Assembly (NCBI GenBank): GCA_013397075.1
Contig: VWZS01002702.1
Span: 248,324-312,323 of the forward strand
DNA from: Rhabdornis inornatus
Lineage: Eukaryota > Chordata > Aves > Passeriformes > Rhabdornithidae
Length of the DNA stretch: 64,000 nucleotides
Direction: 5' to 3'
Part shown: piece after piece, positions 12,515 through 25,499 of the stretch
Numbering within the stretch: position 1 is the stretch's first letter
Layout: every line of letters begins with the position of its first letter
Translations under genes and position numbers: made by a program
Notes under the pieces: model-generated
What the model was told of the DNA's origin: nothing
The model's database searches: none
Seen by the model: only the letters and a program-made list of their open reading frames with translations

Positions 12515-12990
12515 AATCACAGAATTATAGCATGGCTTTTGTTGGAAGGGACCCCAAAATCATCCAGTACCAGACCCCCTGCCATGAGCAGGGACACCTT
12601 CCACTATATCAGGTTGCTTCAGGCCCTGTCCAACCTGACCTTGGACACTTCCAGGGATGGGGCAGCCACAGCTTCTCTGGGAACCTGTGCCAGAGCCTCC
12701 CCACCCTTACAGGGAAGGGTTTCTACCTAACACCTAATCCAAACCTCCTCTCTGTCAGTGGGAAGTCCTTACAGCTTGTCCTGTCACTCCGTGCTCCTGT
12801 AAGAAGTCTCACTCCATCTTTCCTGTCCTATTCCCTTCAGTAACTATAAAGCTGCAGTTAGGTCACACCAAACCTCTTCTTTTCCAGGCTGAACAATCCT
12901 AATTTGCTCAGCTTTTACTTATAGGAGGGATGTCCCCATTCCTCTGATCATCTTGATAGTTTCCTCTGAACTTGTTGCAAGTTCCTTCCT
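12515..12990 (-). mobile_element. CR1 LINE 3' end
   Basis: This is the longest CR1 copy in the window. The plus strand shows the reverse complement of the CR1 3' UTR: 'tcacagaattatagcatggc' (terminal end), 'ttggaagggaccccaaaatc', 'agcagggacaccttccacta', 'acttccagggatggggcagc', 'ggctgaacaatcctaatttg' and 'cctctgatcatcttgatag' in the normal order. The element is 5'-truncated at about 12990, as usual for CR1, and keeps nearly the whole 3' region but no usable ORF2. An apparent 149-codon plus-strand frame (12394-12843) is an antisense artefact running through this repeat. Confidence 0.95.
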
Positions 12991-14769
12991 GCAGTTCCTA
13001 GACTTTGCATAGAAAACATTTCTGTTCCATTATAACTAGAGTTTTATATGTATTAGAAAACTGAGTGGAACCCTTATTGAAAAATTTACTTCTAATTTAA
13101 TTGGGAAAAGTACTTTTTTTATTAAAAGGTGTTCTGAAATTATTTTAATTATCACTTGGTTATAGGGGGTCTCTGTAAACTGTTCAGTTCTTTTTGCTTT
13201 CCTCTGAGTAAATATGAAGGGAGCCAAACTCTGGAGGATTAAAGCTGTGATCTGAGCCTATGGTATTGCTGTGGAACTGATGTGGTAAAGAAAATAAAAG
13301 GGAGCTAAGAGATTGACAGAAAGAACTTCTGTTAAAGAGGAAGTTAGAGACAAAAGGCTCCCACAAAACTATTTTAAGCCAAGGGCAGATGACACAAGAT
13401 TCAGAATTTAATGAGCCTTAAATGCCATAGAATGTGCCACATGTGCAGTTATAACATGAAACTTGTACAGTTGCACATCTCCATTTTAAAAAAAGCTCAC
13501 ACAAGCATAAATTTAGTCATGAGGAGTTCAGAAATCAAGCCCAAACCATTTCACGTTGTAGCCATCATCTCTTCCAGGTTAGATTTCATTTTAACTGTGG
13601 CAGTTCCAAGTTCAGTTTTCCTAACAGCACAGATCACTTCTAAGGAATATCATTTTGCATCCCCTCAGTGGCAGGGTCCGGAGGGTGACACCCAGGTGGC
13701 CCCAGCAGTAGCCAAGTCTCTGTGAGCTGTGTAAACTTCTCCATGCTGTGCCTTGGAAATTCCCTCTCCAGCCTGTGAGTGCCTCTTGGCCAGTGCTCCC
13801 TCTCTTTGCCCTCCTCAGTTGCTGGCTTCCTCTGCAGAGATTTTGATCAGGCACCGTTTCCACTGATGTGTTATTTTGGTTTCTCTGTGTGTTTGTGTTA
13901 GGGCTGCATTCAGGTCTCCAAGTAACAGTTCTGTGCCATTTTTGTGCTTAAGTGCCAGAGAGTTGAGACTGATTTAGATGCTTGCTCTCAGTTTTGGTAG
14001 ACCTTGTGGGCCAGTGCAGATGATGGAGACAGAATGATGGTTTATATTCAGACCCCTGGAATGCAGTCATGCCCTATGATCTCTAGTAATTGTCTTTGTG
14101 GGTCTTTTAAATTTATGTTGTATTGGAGACACTAACATCCATCCTGTTTCTGACAGCAGTATTCCAAAAAAGCTTATTCCTATTTTAGATCATCTGAAAG
14201 TACTGACTTTGAGATATACAATAATCTATTATTGCAATAAATTAGTTTATAATAATTTTTCAAAGAATGCTATTTCAATGGGATGAAATTCTCTACTCAC
14301 TACAGGCTGAGCTTGACAAGCCATTACAGCTGCAATGAGAAAGAAGACAAATACTGAAATTTTCTTGCACTACTTTTCAAACCTTTTGATTTTAAAATTC
14401 AACATTACCTTTTCAATTCCAAATTGATACAATTTACAGAATAAGTGTAGGAAAATAATAATTATTTTAAACCAGCCATTTCACTTCAGGGAAAAGGAAA
14501 GATTTCTGATAATCGGAATTCATTTTCTATTTTGTGCTTCAACAGCTGAGCCAAAATGTATATCATCTGCTCCACTTCTTTATGCTTCTAATTTTTACAT
14601 TTTGCCTTGAAGTAATACCCTGATCTAGTCTGAAATGTATATTGTACCCAAGGTAAAGGACTGCATACTTCTGTAACAGAATAGAAATAAGAGATATTCA
14701 AGGTTCTGCTTTTACTGTAAACTAAGGGGTTCCTGATGACATCACAGTACTTGACAAAAATACCTGCTG

Positions 14770-15030
14770 CTCTGAGTGTCAGTGCTGCTGGGGCAGCTCC
14801 TGTGCTGGCCCTGCCTGGGCTGCAGAGAGGATCTGTGGCTGCTCCCTTGGAGCCATCTGGCAGCCAGTGTGTGCCCAGTGCCAGCACGGGGCCATGCTGC
14901 TCCTCCTGGCCCGGGATCCTGTGCTTTCCCTGGCCTGGGCAGCAGGGAGGAAATTCCTGCCATCCGTCCCTCTCTCTGCTCTGCCACTGTGCATTCTGGA
15001 GAGCCAGCAGGGTGTGGCCTCTGGATATCA
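14770..15030. other. GC-rich patch of unknown origin
   Basis: This stretch is markedly richer in G and C than its flanks, with words such as ctgggctgcagagagg, gcccagtgccagcacgg and ctgcctgggc. Open frames exist in several frames on both strands simply because stop codons are scarce here. They encode low-complexity A/P/S/L/G-rich peptides with no recognised domain. CpG is not enriched enough to call a CpG island by eye. It could be an old transposon or LTR fragment that I cannot name. Confidence 0.35.
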
Positions 15031-16512
15031 GCTACTTGTAATGGAAATAATTGTGGCTGGGTTTTGGTGTGGATGAAATGAGAATTTTTCCTTTTGTCCT
15101 TCAAGAGTGGAATAGAAGCTCATTAGTTAATTCAGAATATATGTTTCAGTACCCAAAATGAGGGGAACTCATTGCAAACATGTAGAAATCTGTTTTGGGG
15201 AAAGGTATAGATTATTGGCTATATATATACACATACAATGGTCTTCCACACAGGTCTCAGACTAACAAAAAACGAGTGCCAGAGTGGGGATGAAAGGGGA
15301 CAAAAAGTGATGATGAGGTTGAAAGATGGGTCATTTTATGCCCTAAATGTGTGTTCCCAGCTGTACATACATCAAAAAGAGTGAAACATCAAGACTGTAA
15401 CTTAAATACGTGGGAAGCACAAACTTGAGACGTACTGGTCAGAGCTAAGGAAGGGAAGAGAAATGAGAAGTCCTTTATTTGCTTACTTTAAAATGGGGAG
15501 CACAAAGGTTTGTCTACTAGTAATATTTCCCCTCCCAGCTTCCTTAGTTCAATTTGCATACAGGAATAATAAATTGGAGTTTTGGTATTTGTTTACACAC
15601 AGACCTTTCTTCTCCCCTTTTAAAACCCTCACATATTGTTAAATAGAAAGCTACTTTTGCCTGTGTGCACTCTGCCATTATTTTGAGGGGTCGTGGTTTT
15701 CTGTAATAATATCCAGATAGAAAGTGTGTGACTTCTGTAATAAATAATCCAAATGAGGTGCTACCATAAGAAAAAAACGCCTGGAAACTGGGAAAAAAAA
15801 AGACATCTTGCAATCTCCCCTGAAGTCATACAGTTATGAAAACAAATTTTCTCCACAAATAAATGAATTATAGATAGCATTTGAATCTTTGCTGTAGTGG
15901 TTTTGGCTTTTCTTACCTCATCTCAACATCTCATATTAACAAGTGCCCATCTGTGTATAGTTAGCTGTGTAAATGTATACCTGGACTAGAAGAATTATCA
16001 TGAGCAGATGGAATTTCTCATATAATCTTGTGCACATCTCACGTTGCACTCTGGTCATCCATTCCAAACTAGATACCATTATTCTAAGAGGGCAGTTTTG
16101 CCGTCTCATTTTGTTTTATAATTCAACCCTGAAATTTTGTGTGTTTGTTCTCTGGGGCATCAACTGAGTTTGTGGAAAGGCAAACAAGTCCCCTAACTTT
16201 TGTAGTGTGTAATACTTGCAATGCACTTTGCTGATAGCAACTAATTAATTACCTGGTTTTGAGATTAAGATGGGATTATTATTTATCTGCAATGGATATT
16301 GGGCCATAGAGAAACAGAGAGCTGACTGAAGCTACATGATGATTCTATGATACAAAAAAGATTAAATTTGCAGGGCCTTTGTCTCCAGTTCTGTGAGAAA
16401 CTTGTGCACATTCTAAACTTTAGGTACCCATTTATGTCCTTGCCTGTTCAGTAGGCTATGAAATCCTGTACTGTGAGCACTGTGTATCTCATCATACTCA
16501 CTGTCTGCTATT

Positions 16513-16523
16513 AAAAAAAAAAA
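16513..16523. repeat. Poly-A run
   Basis: Eleven A residues followed by gaag. No element body was recognised. Confidence 0.85.
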
Positions 16524-19500
16524 GAAGTTCTGAAAGAAAACCAAGGTAAAATCTTCAGAATTGTTGTACTGGGTGTGTTAGGAGCAAATCCCCTCTGACA
16601 GTGCTTCATTGTTTGACCTTGCTAAATTTTTTGCCTACAACTCAAAAATAGGTGCACTGTGAGCTCCATTTTGGCCTTTATCTCACAGAATTTCTCTATG
16701 GATTTGCTTGAATTCAGCTCAAAGGTTAGTTCTGAGTGGATTGTAACACAGATAAATACAATTTAATGAAAAAGAAGTTAATCTTTAGTAATAAATTAGC
16801 AACATGTCTTGATATTAGTGGGTGAAGTATTGCACATAAGTACATGATGCTTACTAGGAGAAAATTAAAATAACTTGTGTATTACTGAGTGTCCAGCTGA
16901 GTGTTTCTTCTGATGCTGGGTTAGTGTTGCATTTTTTTTTTTAGCAGGTAAAATAAAAGACCAGGTTATGAAATTAATTTAACTGAAATTGAATAAAGAA
17001 ACAAATTTATTTTTAAGTTCTAAACTATCAAAAATACATGATTGTTATTAATAAGTGTGTTTGTGTTGTTCTAAGAAAGAAATTGAAATTATAACTCCTA
17101 GTTCTGCCACCATATACCCTGAGATTTTAAAGGGAATTCTCCATTCGTTTCCTGCTATTTGTTTAGCAATATTACCATGTGCTTGAGAAGAATGACAAAC
17201 AAAGAGAGATTTAAATATTTGTATGACCTAGGCTTACTATGTGGTGTTTATCTTTTTAACTTAACCTGAAGATACTGAAAAATTCTTCTCTTGCTGTTGT
17301 GGTTAGAAGTCCTGCCAGGGCTCGGTGGTAGGATATTATCCTGGCTACTCCCAAATGGCTGTTGACACAATCTGTTGCCAAATGCATTAAAAAACCTGCT
17401 TATGTATAAAACCAGATTAGGTGATATGAGCAAGGATGTAGATAAAAAATCGGCAGGTGAAAATATTAATAAAAATGTGGTGGGCTGAGTTACTGCCCTC
17501 AGTGGAGTTACTTACTTTCTTTTTCCTGGATAATTTGACAGTTTTTATACGGGAGCAGATATGGCAGGAGATCTTGTTGCTCTTCAGTATATGAGAAATT
17601 GTATAACAGAACTCAATGTCTTGATGCAAAGGGTTTTTTCACTGACAAAATTAAAAAATTTTACATAACTGTGGCCTTGAAACTTGTCTTTGTCTAACAG
17701 TTATCTTCTCTGTGTAGTTACAATTTGATGTAGAAATAACATCAGAAAAAACACATGGAATAATTTGATGTGGGAAAAACAGTTCCAATCCTTTTGTGAA
17801 TTTTTCTTTTTATTTTAAAGTATAGTTTAACTTTATATTTGAGAGGTTTGTGCATATCTGGAGGTTGGTCAGACTTCCAATGAACTTCTGAAATTTTGGT
17901 CGTTCAGTTGTGTTTTGCTTTCACTTATAATTTGTGTGAGAAGGCTAGACTAATTCTGTCTAAAATATGTGTAATAATTCTGGGGAAAAAAATCAATGTA
18001 AGATATTGTACCACACAGTTTCATGTGTGTTTTCTGTGGTAAAAATCTTTCCTTGATATATGGAAATTTTTAGCTAAAATCAGAAGACATTTAGGTCTGC
18101 CAGTGAAGCAAATGTGCATAATGTCCAGTTGTATTCAGTTCCTAAAGCTTACTGAAATTTTTCAAAGTGGTGAAGTGAACATAGAATTTTATATATTTTG
18201 TAAAAACTCACTGAAATATAATTTGGAATGTATTTCCTCATTTTGCTGTAAGAGTGTAAACCTTTGCAATGGTTTATAATCATAAAATCATGATCAGCAT
18301 TCATGAAAATTCTCACAGACTGCTGTGTGATGATTTTATCCTGTTCTAAATTGCTTTCTCCCATAACTCATCATTTGTTCCAGTTCAAAGGTAAATTACA
18401 ACTAATATCTTCTGTCTGCCCTAAAGTGTAGCATTTTTATGCCCTGAAGCAGCAGAATTCTGAATTTTGAATTCCAGTGGTGCTCAGGAGCAGGATTTCT
18501 GATTTACTGGTGAATCAACAGTACCGATTGTTTAATATGCAATTGAAAAAACCCATTAAACTTGGCTTTTATTTTTTTAACAGCATGCTAAACCTATAGC
18601 CACGTACAGACTATAAATAATACATATTTTTCTTAGTTAATGCAGTAAAAATGCCCAAATACTATTTTTTTCCAAACCCCCTGGTGCCTGGCTGGTCACA
18701 GCCTGTACCTTATTGGATTGTTTGATACATAAACATCACACTGGATGGCCTTGAGAGCAAAGCTTCCCTCTTTCCCTGGGTGCTCCCACTCTGAGGCCAA
18801 ATAGTGCAGGCATGAGGTTTTAACCAGCATGGCAAATGAACTGTTTTATAAAAAATATTATAATAATAATATGAAAAAATCTGTTTCTGGGAACCTACAG
18901 ATGTTTTAACTGGTTTAGAAATAGTCAGAAGCATCTATTTTTGCTTGTCCATGACTTTAACTAGGCATGAGGGTGCTCAGATTTCTTTATGAACAAATCT
19001 TGGGTTTTATATATCAGCTTTAGTTTTCTGGGGCCACTGGTTGCAGTATTGCTGAAAAGGCAATGTTTTCTCAGGCACTGATGCTAGTAGAAGCACCAAC
19101 ATTTAGATAACTGCAACCAGACCATGGTCATTGTTAAATTGTCTTTTTTGCTGTTGGCCTTAGAACAACATTCTGTATGAAAACTCAGTCTTTGCTAGTG
19201 ATACGTGAACTTTTAGGGTAAAAACCAAAGAATCTATAAAACACTTTCATACTAATCAAACTGTGATGAATCCTGACAAAATTTGCAATCTGGTCTTTGA
19301 ATTCTGCATTTGAATATTTATATTCAATATTATTAGTGCCACTCACTAGTAGGCCAAGTTAAGTTCATGAGTATGGAGTGGATCTCTTACCTAAATGTGC
19401 AAGTAATTATTTTGTGACAGAAATTGTTAAGATCACACAAGGAAAGACAAAGATTGCTTTTACTCTCACTTCATCTTTGCTGACTTTATCTCTGCTGGGT

Positions 19501-21383
19501 GTTTCTTTCTGCTTTTCCGCAGTTTCAAAAGGTCTTTATTATTTGCAGATTTAGTTAGAACAGCCTCTCTGGTCATAAATCCGCATACCACTAAACAAGT
19601 TGTAAATGTAAGTAACCATGAAGGAGGGAAGAAGCCTGGAACTCTAGAAGTTAGTTGTGTTTTAATACTCTGTTGGCATTCTGCCTATTGACTTGTGCTG
19701 CAAACAGCTTGCCAGGAGTTGAAGGGGCTGATCCTCTGCTAATTTGTAGAAAAATTTTTCATACAACTCATCTCAAATTATTAGTAAAACAAGAAAATTT
19801 GTTAAGAGTTAAATACGTCATGAGAAATTATGTGACAAAAGCAAAGTTAGAAAACATTAAAATTGTTGAAAGAGAAGAAAAATGTTTTCTGTTGATTTAC
19901 TACAGAAGCATGAACAGATGTGGTAGTCCTAATGGCCTTCTGTAGAATATAAAAACTAAACTGCCTTTTGTTCTGATGATTTTTAAAGCATTGTGAACTG
20001 TGTTTAGGGATACCAAGAAGCAGATGAAAGAACTTCAGCTGGAGGTGGTTTAGAGAACAGTTCCAATCCAGCTGTGTGTCTCAAGGTAGAGGCACAGAAA
20101 GTATAACTGGTGCTCTCAGTATTCTGAAGAGCTGGGGCTTCCTCTGATTACTGCTTTCCTTATCTGGAACTTCTGCTATAAAAGTGCTGATCGTTAACCT
20201 TGTTTCTATTAAATAAAAATGATCACTTGCACTGAGTGCAGCTCAGAATGCATCTGCCAGCCCTTTTAACTGAGCAAGTACTTAATCACATTACAACAAC
20301 ATTGCTCTGAAAGATGCTGAGATGCTCTGCTTATCATGGCTTGAGTGGATTTAGGAATCAAGAAGTAATTTTGACAATACTTTCTCTGAAACATTTCCTG
20401 AATGCTCTACCTGGTCCCACTTTGTAGAAACGAAGAACAGTTTTGGAAACCGTATCTGTTCTTTTAGATTATTTAGTAGCTTAAATACAGCTTCTCTCAG
20501 ACACCTGATTGTGGACACTGGGTTCAGTTTGTCTTTTTGAGAGCATCTCATGGTGGCAAGGTACTACATTTTGTATTTCTTTGTCTTGGGTTTCATTTTC
20601 TCTTAGGTTCTCCAGATAAAGTGCCGTTTGTGAGCAGACAGAGCAGCAGAAGCTAAGCACTGTTTGCTTTGGGAGTTCAGAATACATAGAGACAAGGACA
20701 ATAGCTGGGAAGACCTTTATAAGAATCTGGGGAAGTGTTATTGCTCTCGAGCATTCTCTGGACTTTGGTGGCAAATCCTCCAACAGATGTATTTCTGGAA
20801 GGAAGTTTGTGTCCAAAAATTTTATTTACACACCTCCAACTTGTCTCTAAGCCTGCTTTGAGCATGAATTATACCTTCCTACCCCTTCTTCCTGCCTATC
20901 ATCTCATTCCCCACTGATGTTTGCCTTTGGCAGCATGCTCTGCCCAATAAGCCACCAACCTGTACAATCTCTTTTGCTTTAAAGGCCACCATCAAGACAA
21001 TCTGACCTAAAAAAAATTCAACTTCCTGAACCCTGAAATACCAAAGAACAGAAACTCAATCAGCTCTTTAACTTCTGTTCCTTTGTAAATGAAACTAAAC
21101 ATTGTGGTTGTGTGGTAATGCCTTTCCTGTAGACCTTACCTTATGGATTTTGTGAGACTTACTGTGAAGTGGGCCTGGTGACTTCTTTATTCTTTTTTGG
21201 GTGTTTTTTTTGGAATGAAGTGTTGATTTCATAGGGTTGACTTTCAGTCCATGGATTTTTCTGGCCAGAAAGTAGCCACACTTTCAGACATGAATTTCTG
21301 CTTTTGTGAGCATTGTTAACTTTGACTTGAAAGTTATACCAGAATGATCCTTAGTTCAGGCACAGTTTAGTAAAAGTTTCATT

Positions 21384-21428
21384 AAGGGGGGAAAAAAAAA
21401 AAAAGAAAGAAATAGGAAGAAGAAAGGG
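21384..21428 (+). repeat. Polypurine tract
   Basis: An almost uninterrupted purine run (aagggggg, A13, gaaagaaa, then one t, then aggaagaagaaaggg) makes up about 45 bases. Such tracts arise as simple repeats and can adopt non-B structure. No gene or transposon was recognised around it. Confidence 0.8.
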
Positions 21429-22282
21429 CTGGCTGGTGTCCTTACAATCATGCAGTGTCCATGGCTGGAAGCAGTGGCTCAGCCACAGTTTGGCAGCTGA
21501 ACTGCAGAGCCTTGTTGGACTGAGGCTGCCTTTGCTGCACTACAAAAGACCAGTCTTAATTTATTTCTTCATATTCCAAAGCAAATTCTTTGTCTTCAGT
21601 GGTGTCCCAGGAATGTGTGCATTTGTTCCCAAACTGTAGCCCTGACACACTTACCTAGTTAGGTGATAGCTTTGAATGGAGTCATACAAAACTGAAACAG
21701 AATAATTTTCAATTTTATTTATTTGACACTGTTTGATATCACTGTAGTTGTTCTTTCTATTCCTCTACTGCAATAAAACTGTAGACAATACCCTACAGGA
21801 AACTTTTATACATTGTGAAAGGGCTTTTATTTTTAGAAGACTATAGCTCTCCACTTGGTGGTCTGCCTGTTAAAAGCAAACAGTTTAGAATACTGTTCAA
21901 ACTAAACATTGAATACTGGCTATGCCACTCTTGATTCAGGGGCAATTGGTTTCTGCAGTCTAATCTGCTACATTGCACAGGGAAAAACTGTTATCATCTT
22001 TTATATATATAATATATTTTTAAATAGTAATTCTGCTGAACATAATGGTAAATAAAATATTCCCTCACAGGGTTGAACAGCCACTGGGTCTTAGCATAAA
22101 ATCAGTCTGCATGTCTTCTGAAGACAGTTAACTACTTGGTCTGCCAATGTTCTTACCTGGCTGGGTGCAATGGAGGGAGATGGGATAGCAGCAAACCCAG
22201 AAGAAACACTTCTCCAGAGGTGGAGGGTACAGGTTCATTGTGGTGTTAACATGGGTTTATCAACTTGGCTCAGATGAAATGG

Positions 22283-22304
22283 GAGAGAAGAGAAGAGAAG
22301 AGAA
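22283..22304 (+). repeat. (GAGAA)n short tandem repeat
   Basis: About four copies of a GAGAA/AGAAG pentamer. It is a simple microsatellite. Confidence 0.85.
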
Positions 22305-22947
22305 CATTGTGTTGAAGTATGAAATACTGCACTGGTATATTTGGAGATGAAGTGGTGAAGGAAAAAGTGAAAGCCTTGACACTTAAAACAGGGAAAGAGA
22401 CATTGGGTGAGAGAATGTAGAGTGGTGGCACATCCCCTGCAAGCAAAGCACTGCTGCTGTTTCACCCACATGTTGAGAACACAGTGCCTTGGGTCTAGGT
22501 CTCAGAAATATTTTTTTTTAAACAATTTTTTGCTCATCAGTCATGTGCTTTGGGCAAGTGTGTAGTGTTTCCTGCTGGAGAGCCAGCTAGCAGTATTAGT
22601 AGTTTTGTATGCCAGGCACTTTGGGGACTTTGGTATCTGTCATCTTAAAAGAAGTGAATATGCAAAAACCATGGGCTGCTCTGACCACTAAAATTCAATT
22701 TTTCCTATATCTTATTGCAGACTATATAATTTCATATGGTCTCTTAATCCAGTAAAATAAAATCTATGCCATCATAAGACAGTTTCTGTTCTGACAAGAT
22801 AAGAAATGTAGATGTTAAGTTGAATTCAAGAACTCAAAAAAGCCATGTTTTTTTAATTTAAAAAATTAATTTCAGTATTTTTACCAAGGAAACACAATTT
22901 ACAAATTTCTAAGTTTACAGTTAATAAGCTATTTCTGAAAAATTACC

Positions 22948-22996
22948 ACATATATATACACACACATTATATATAGAAAAGCTTTTTTATATATAA
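22948..22996. repeat. TA/CA dinucleotides with near-perfect inverted repeat
   Basis: A short run of atatatata and cacacaca leads into 22967-22996, where ttatatatagaaaagc is followed by its near-complement (one mismatch) centred on aagctt. It is probably microsatellite-derived. Confidence 0.7.
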
Positions 22997-23230
22997 AAGA
23001 TGAAAGGCTGCTTAATAAAATAATTATATTTATCTCCTTTCATTATATTTAATTACCAAATTTTAAAGGCTTTATTCTGTTTTGACTGTAAGCTGTAGAT
23101 TAATTTAGCCACGAAAATGTAGTATATTTATTTTTAAACTCTGTAAATTGTACAATTTTTTCATGCATCAGAGCATTATATAATATATAATTATTAGATA
23201 CTTATAATGCATGAGATTTTATTTTTTACT

Positions 23231-23310
23231 ATGTCTACAAATTTCTAAATTCCTATGTCATGATACTTTAGATTATCTTTGCATATATAAATTTAAGGAT
23301 TTGTAGACAT
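23231..23310. repeat. Long inverted repeat (hairpin or MITE-like)
   Basis: The arm atgtctacaaatttctaaat (from 23231) pairs with atttaaggatttgtagacat (ending 23310). Counting the 21-base arms, 18 positions are complementary and the three mismatches are consecutive. The loop is about 38 bases and can itself pair partly. The arms from tgtctacaaa inward are flanked on both sides by TA, which would also fit a small Tc1/mariner-type MITE with its TA target duplication. It could alternatively fold as a miRNA-like hairpin. I recognise neither a known miRNA nor a known MITE family. Confidence 0.5.
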
Positions 23311-25499
23311 AATGATACTATATTATGACAGCAATATTTCTGTTTGCTTCTTCCGTCTCAAAACAGAAATCCAAAGCCAGAATTCCTAATCCCATTTCCA
23401 TGTTTGGGTGTGTAGTCAGTGAGAGACAGTATATCATGGATTCAGGATGAGCTTTTCTATAGTATGAAATTATGGGTTTGTTCAATGCCTTCCTCTAGAA
23501 AAGGAACCCTTGATATGGGGGGTTAGTCCAGCACTTTAAATAAGCACTTAATAAAACCTGCTTTTGCTGTTCAAAGGAACATACAGTGCAGGGTATTTTT
23601 AGAGCAGATCTGTGTTTCTGAAAATAATTTAGGTGAAGTCAAGACAAAATACATGGGTGTATTTTATGGTGCCTTTTTTCTATTTCTCCTGGTTTTTTTC
23701 TATTGTATATCACACGGTAATACAGGATTCCACCATTTCCTCTGTGACACCTACGGCATCCAGTCTCGTGCTTCCCCTACTATGTGGCTTGCAAAGCAGC
23801 ACAGTTCACTGGAAATTTTGTTTTAATTGTTTGCTTCTACCAGTGACAGAGGGTAAGATGTAGATCTAGGTCTGAAAAAATGTCAGACTGTTTTGTGGAA
23901 TTGATTGTGGTGAAAGGAGGTAAAGAGCACAGGAAACTGAACTTGAAAACACTTTGGATGTAGAACAGTTCATTGCAGGGCACAGCCTTCCCAGTGGAAG
24001 GCTGGACTCCTGGGCATTGCCATTTGGGGTGCAAAATAATTCATAAACACCCACTAAATACAAGAGGAAAAAGGGAATTTTCCAATCCTTTGTTCTCCTT
24101 TGTGGCATTTTACTTTGTCATAATGTCCATACTTCAAGTTGTAATGGTAAATGTTAAAAATATTCACATTGGAGCTATTTTGGTGGATGCCTTCACTGTC
24201 CTGAATTTTGCTAAATCAAATACATGAATATTTAGTATTCCTAAATGTTTCTACAAAGCCTATAGCCACTTCCAGGGTAAAATTCAATTGCCTCTGGCTT
24301 ACACTGAAGAGAAGCTTCCTTTTGAAACAGCTATTCTTAGAAAACAGTGCTATAGAGCACGGAGCAGTGGAATTGCTATGCATAATGTTAGGGCAATTTC
24401 TTTTTGCCTTTAGGTGATATGACCAGCTGACATTTCAACACAAGGATCCTTCAGAGCAATATAGAGAATTTGATGTGACAGTGTCTCTGAGTCAAGCACT
24501 GAACTTAAAAAAGTATTCATTATATATACAATATATGTACTAGCCTCTCATGTAGTCAAAGAGTTTTCTCTGGCTTGTTTCCACATGTAGTTGTCTCTTT
24601 TTTTGTCCTCATTTTTATTTTGACTGATGCATACTTAAATGATCACACTTCCCATGCACACCACCCCCTGTGCCTGCACTTTGCAGGAGATGCCTCGTGC
24701 ATTGCCATTTCTGCTTCCCCACCTCTCGTGTTCCAGTCACATTGATTCTCTTGCCAGGAGTGTCAGCTGGGGCAATACTGTAAGTGCAGGAGAGCTAGCA
24801 GCTCCTTGCTTCTGAGAGGGTGAGAGCAGGAAATGTCACAGCCTGTCCTCATCAGTTTGGATTAAAGCTGGATGGAATATTTGGGCAATGAACTAAAGAC
24901 AAAGCAGAGCATGTGAGAAACCTGCAGTTTGAACAGTTACATCGGCAAAGGAACTGGCAAATAAGTATGAAGAAAATAATTAGACAACCTGAGTTTGACT
25001 CCCCCTAAATAAAAATACATTTTGCTTTGGTGGGGTTTTTAAAGTAATCTTTAGGATGTTGGATTTCAAAATTTCTTTCAATGAATGGGAATGAGAAACA
25101 TCATTTCTCCACAATGAAATCTTACCCTATTGCTCACTTGAGTTCATGGTTTGTTATTTCCAAGTCTCTCTTTGGTTTATTTGAGAAACTTGATGGGTTC
25201 TTCTGCTTTCCCAGAGCAACAAACAGTTTTTCTGACTGGTGCAGGGCAGAAAAGATGCAAACCCAGGGCAGTTACTGAAAAGCATGGATGTCCTCCTTTA
25301 TGGTTTGGCAATCTTCATTCAGGTCAACCTTGCAGTATCTGGGTGAGAAGGAGCCCTTCAGTGATTGGAGTTGGTTTCCCTTTGCTTCTCTGAACACCAG
25401 AATAGCACACAGGTGACTTCAAGTGCCAATCCCTGTAGGAGAACATGCAACTGCTGTGACCTTCTAGTCAGCTCCAACTGTGTCACTGATCCACTTTGA

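Larger units (their letters stand above)
12991..21383. other. Gene-free unique DNA
   Basis: No supported exon or RNA gene was found. Patches with higher GC lie at about 13660-13850 and 14770-15030. Simple tracts include A11 at 16513-16523, T11 at 16932-16942 and TA/CA dinucleotides at 15220-15236. The word gatgattctatgata near 16340 resembles the short terminal repeat of CR1, but the preceding sequence does not look like CR1. Open frames of 60-111 codons, such as 19655-19945 plus and 20481-20816 minus, show no recognisable domain. Confidence 0.65.

Noticed and set aside
12394..12843. 149-codon plus-strand open frame
   Set aside because: It runs antisense through the CR1 3' UTR, and its sequence is explained by the repeat.
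16338..16356. CR1 terminal microsatellite-like word gatgattctatgata
   Set aside because: The sequence before it does not follow any CR1 3' UTR block, so a single copy of the word is not enough.
19895..19935. Possible CR1 tail (cctaatggccttctgtaga)
   Set aside because: It resembles a tail of reptile CR1 types, but no other CR1 block precedes it. The 96-codon frame ending here also has no domain.
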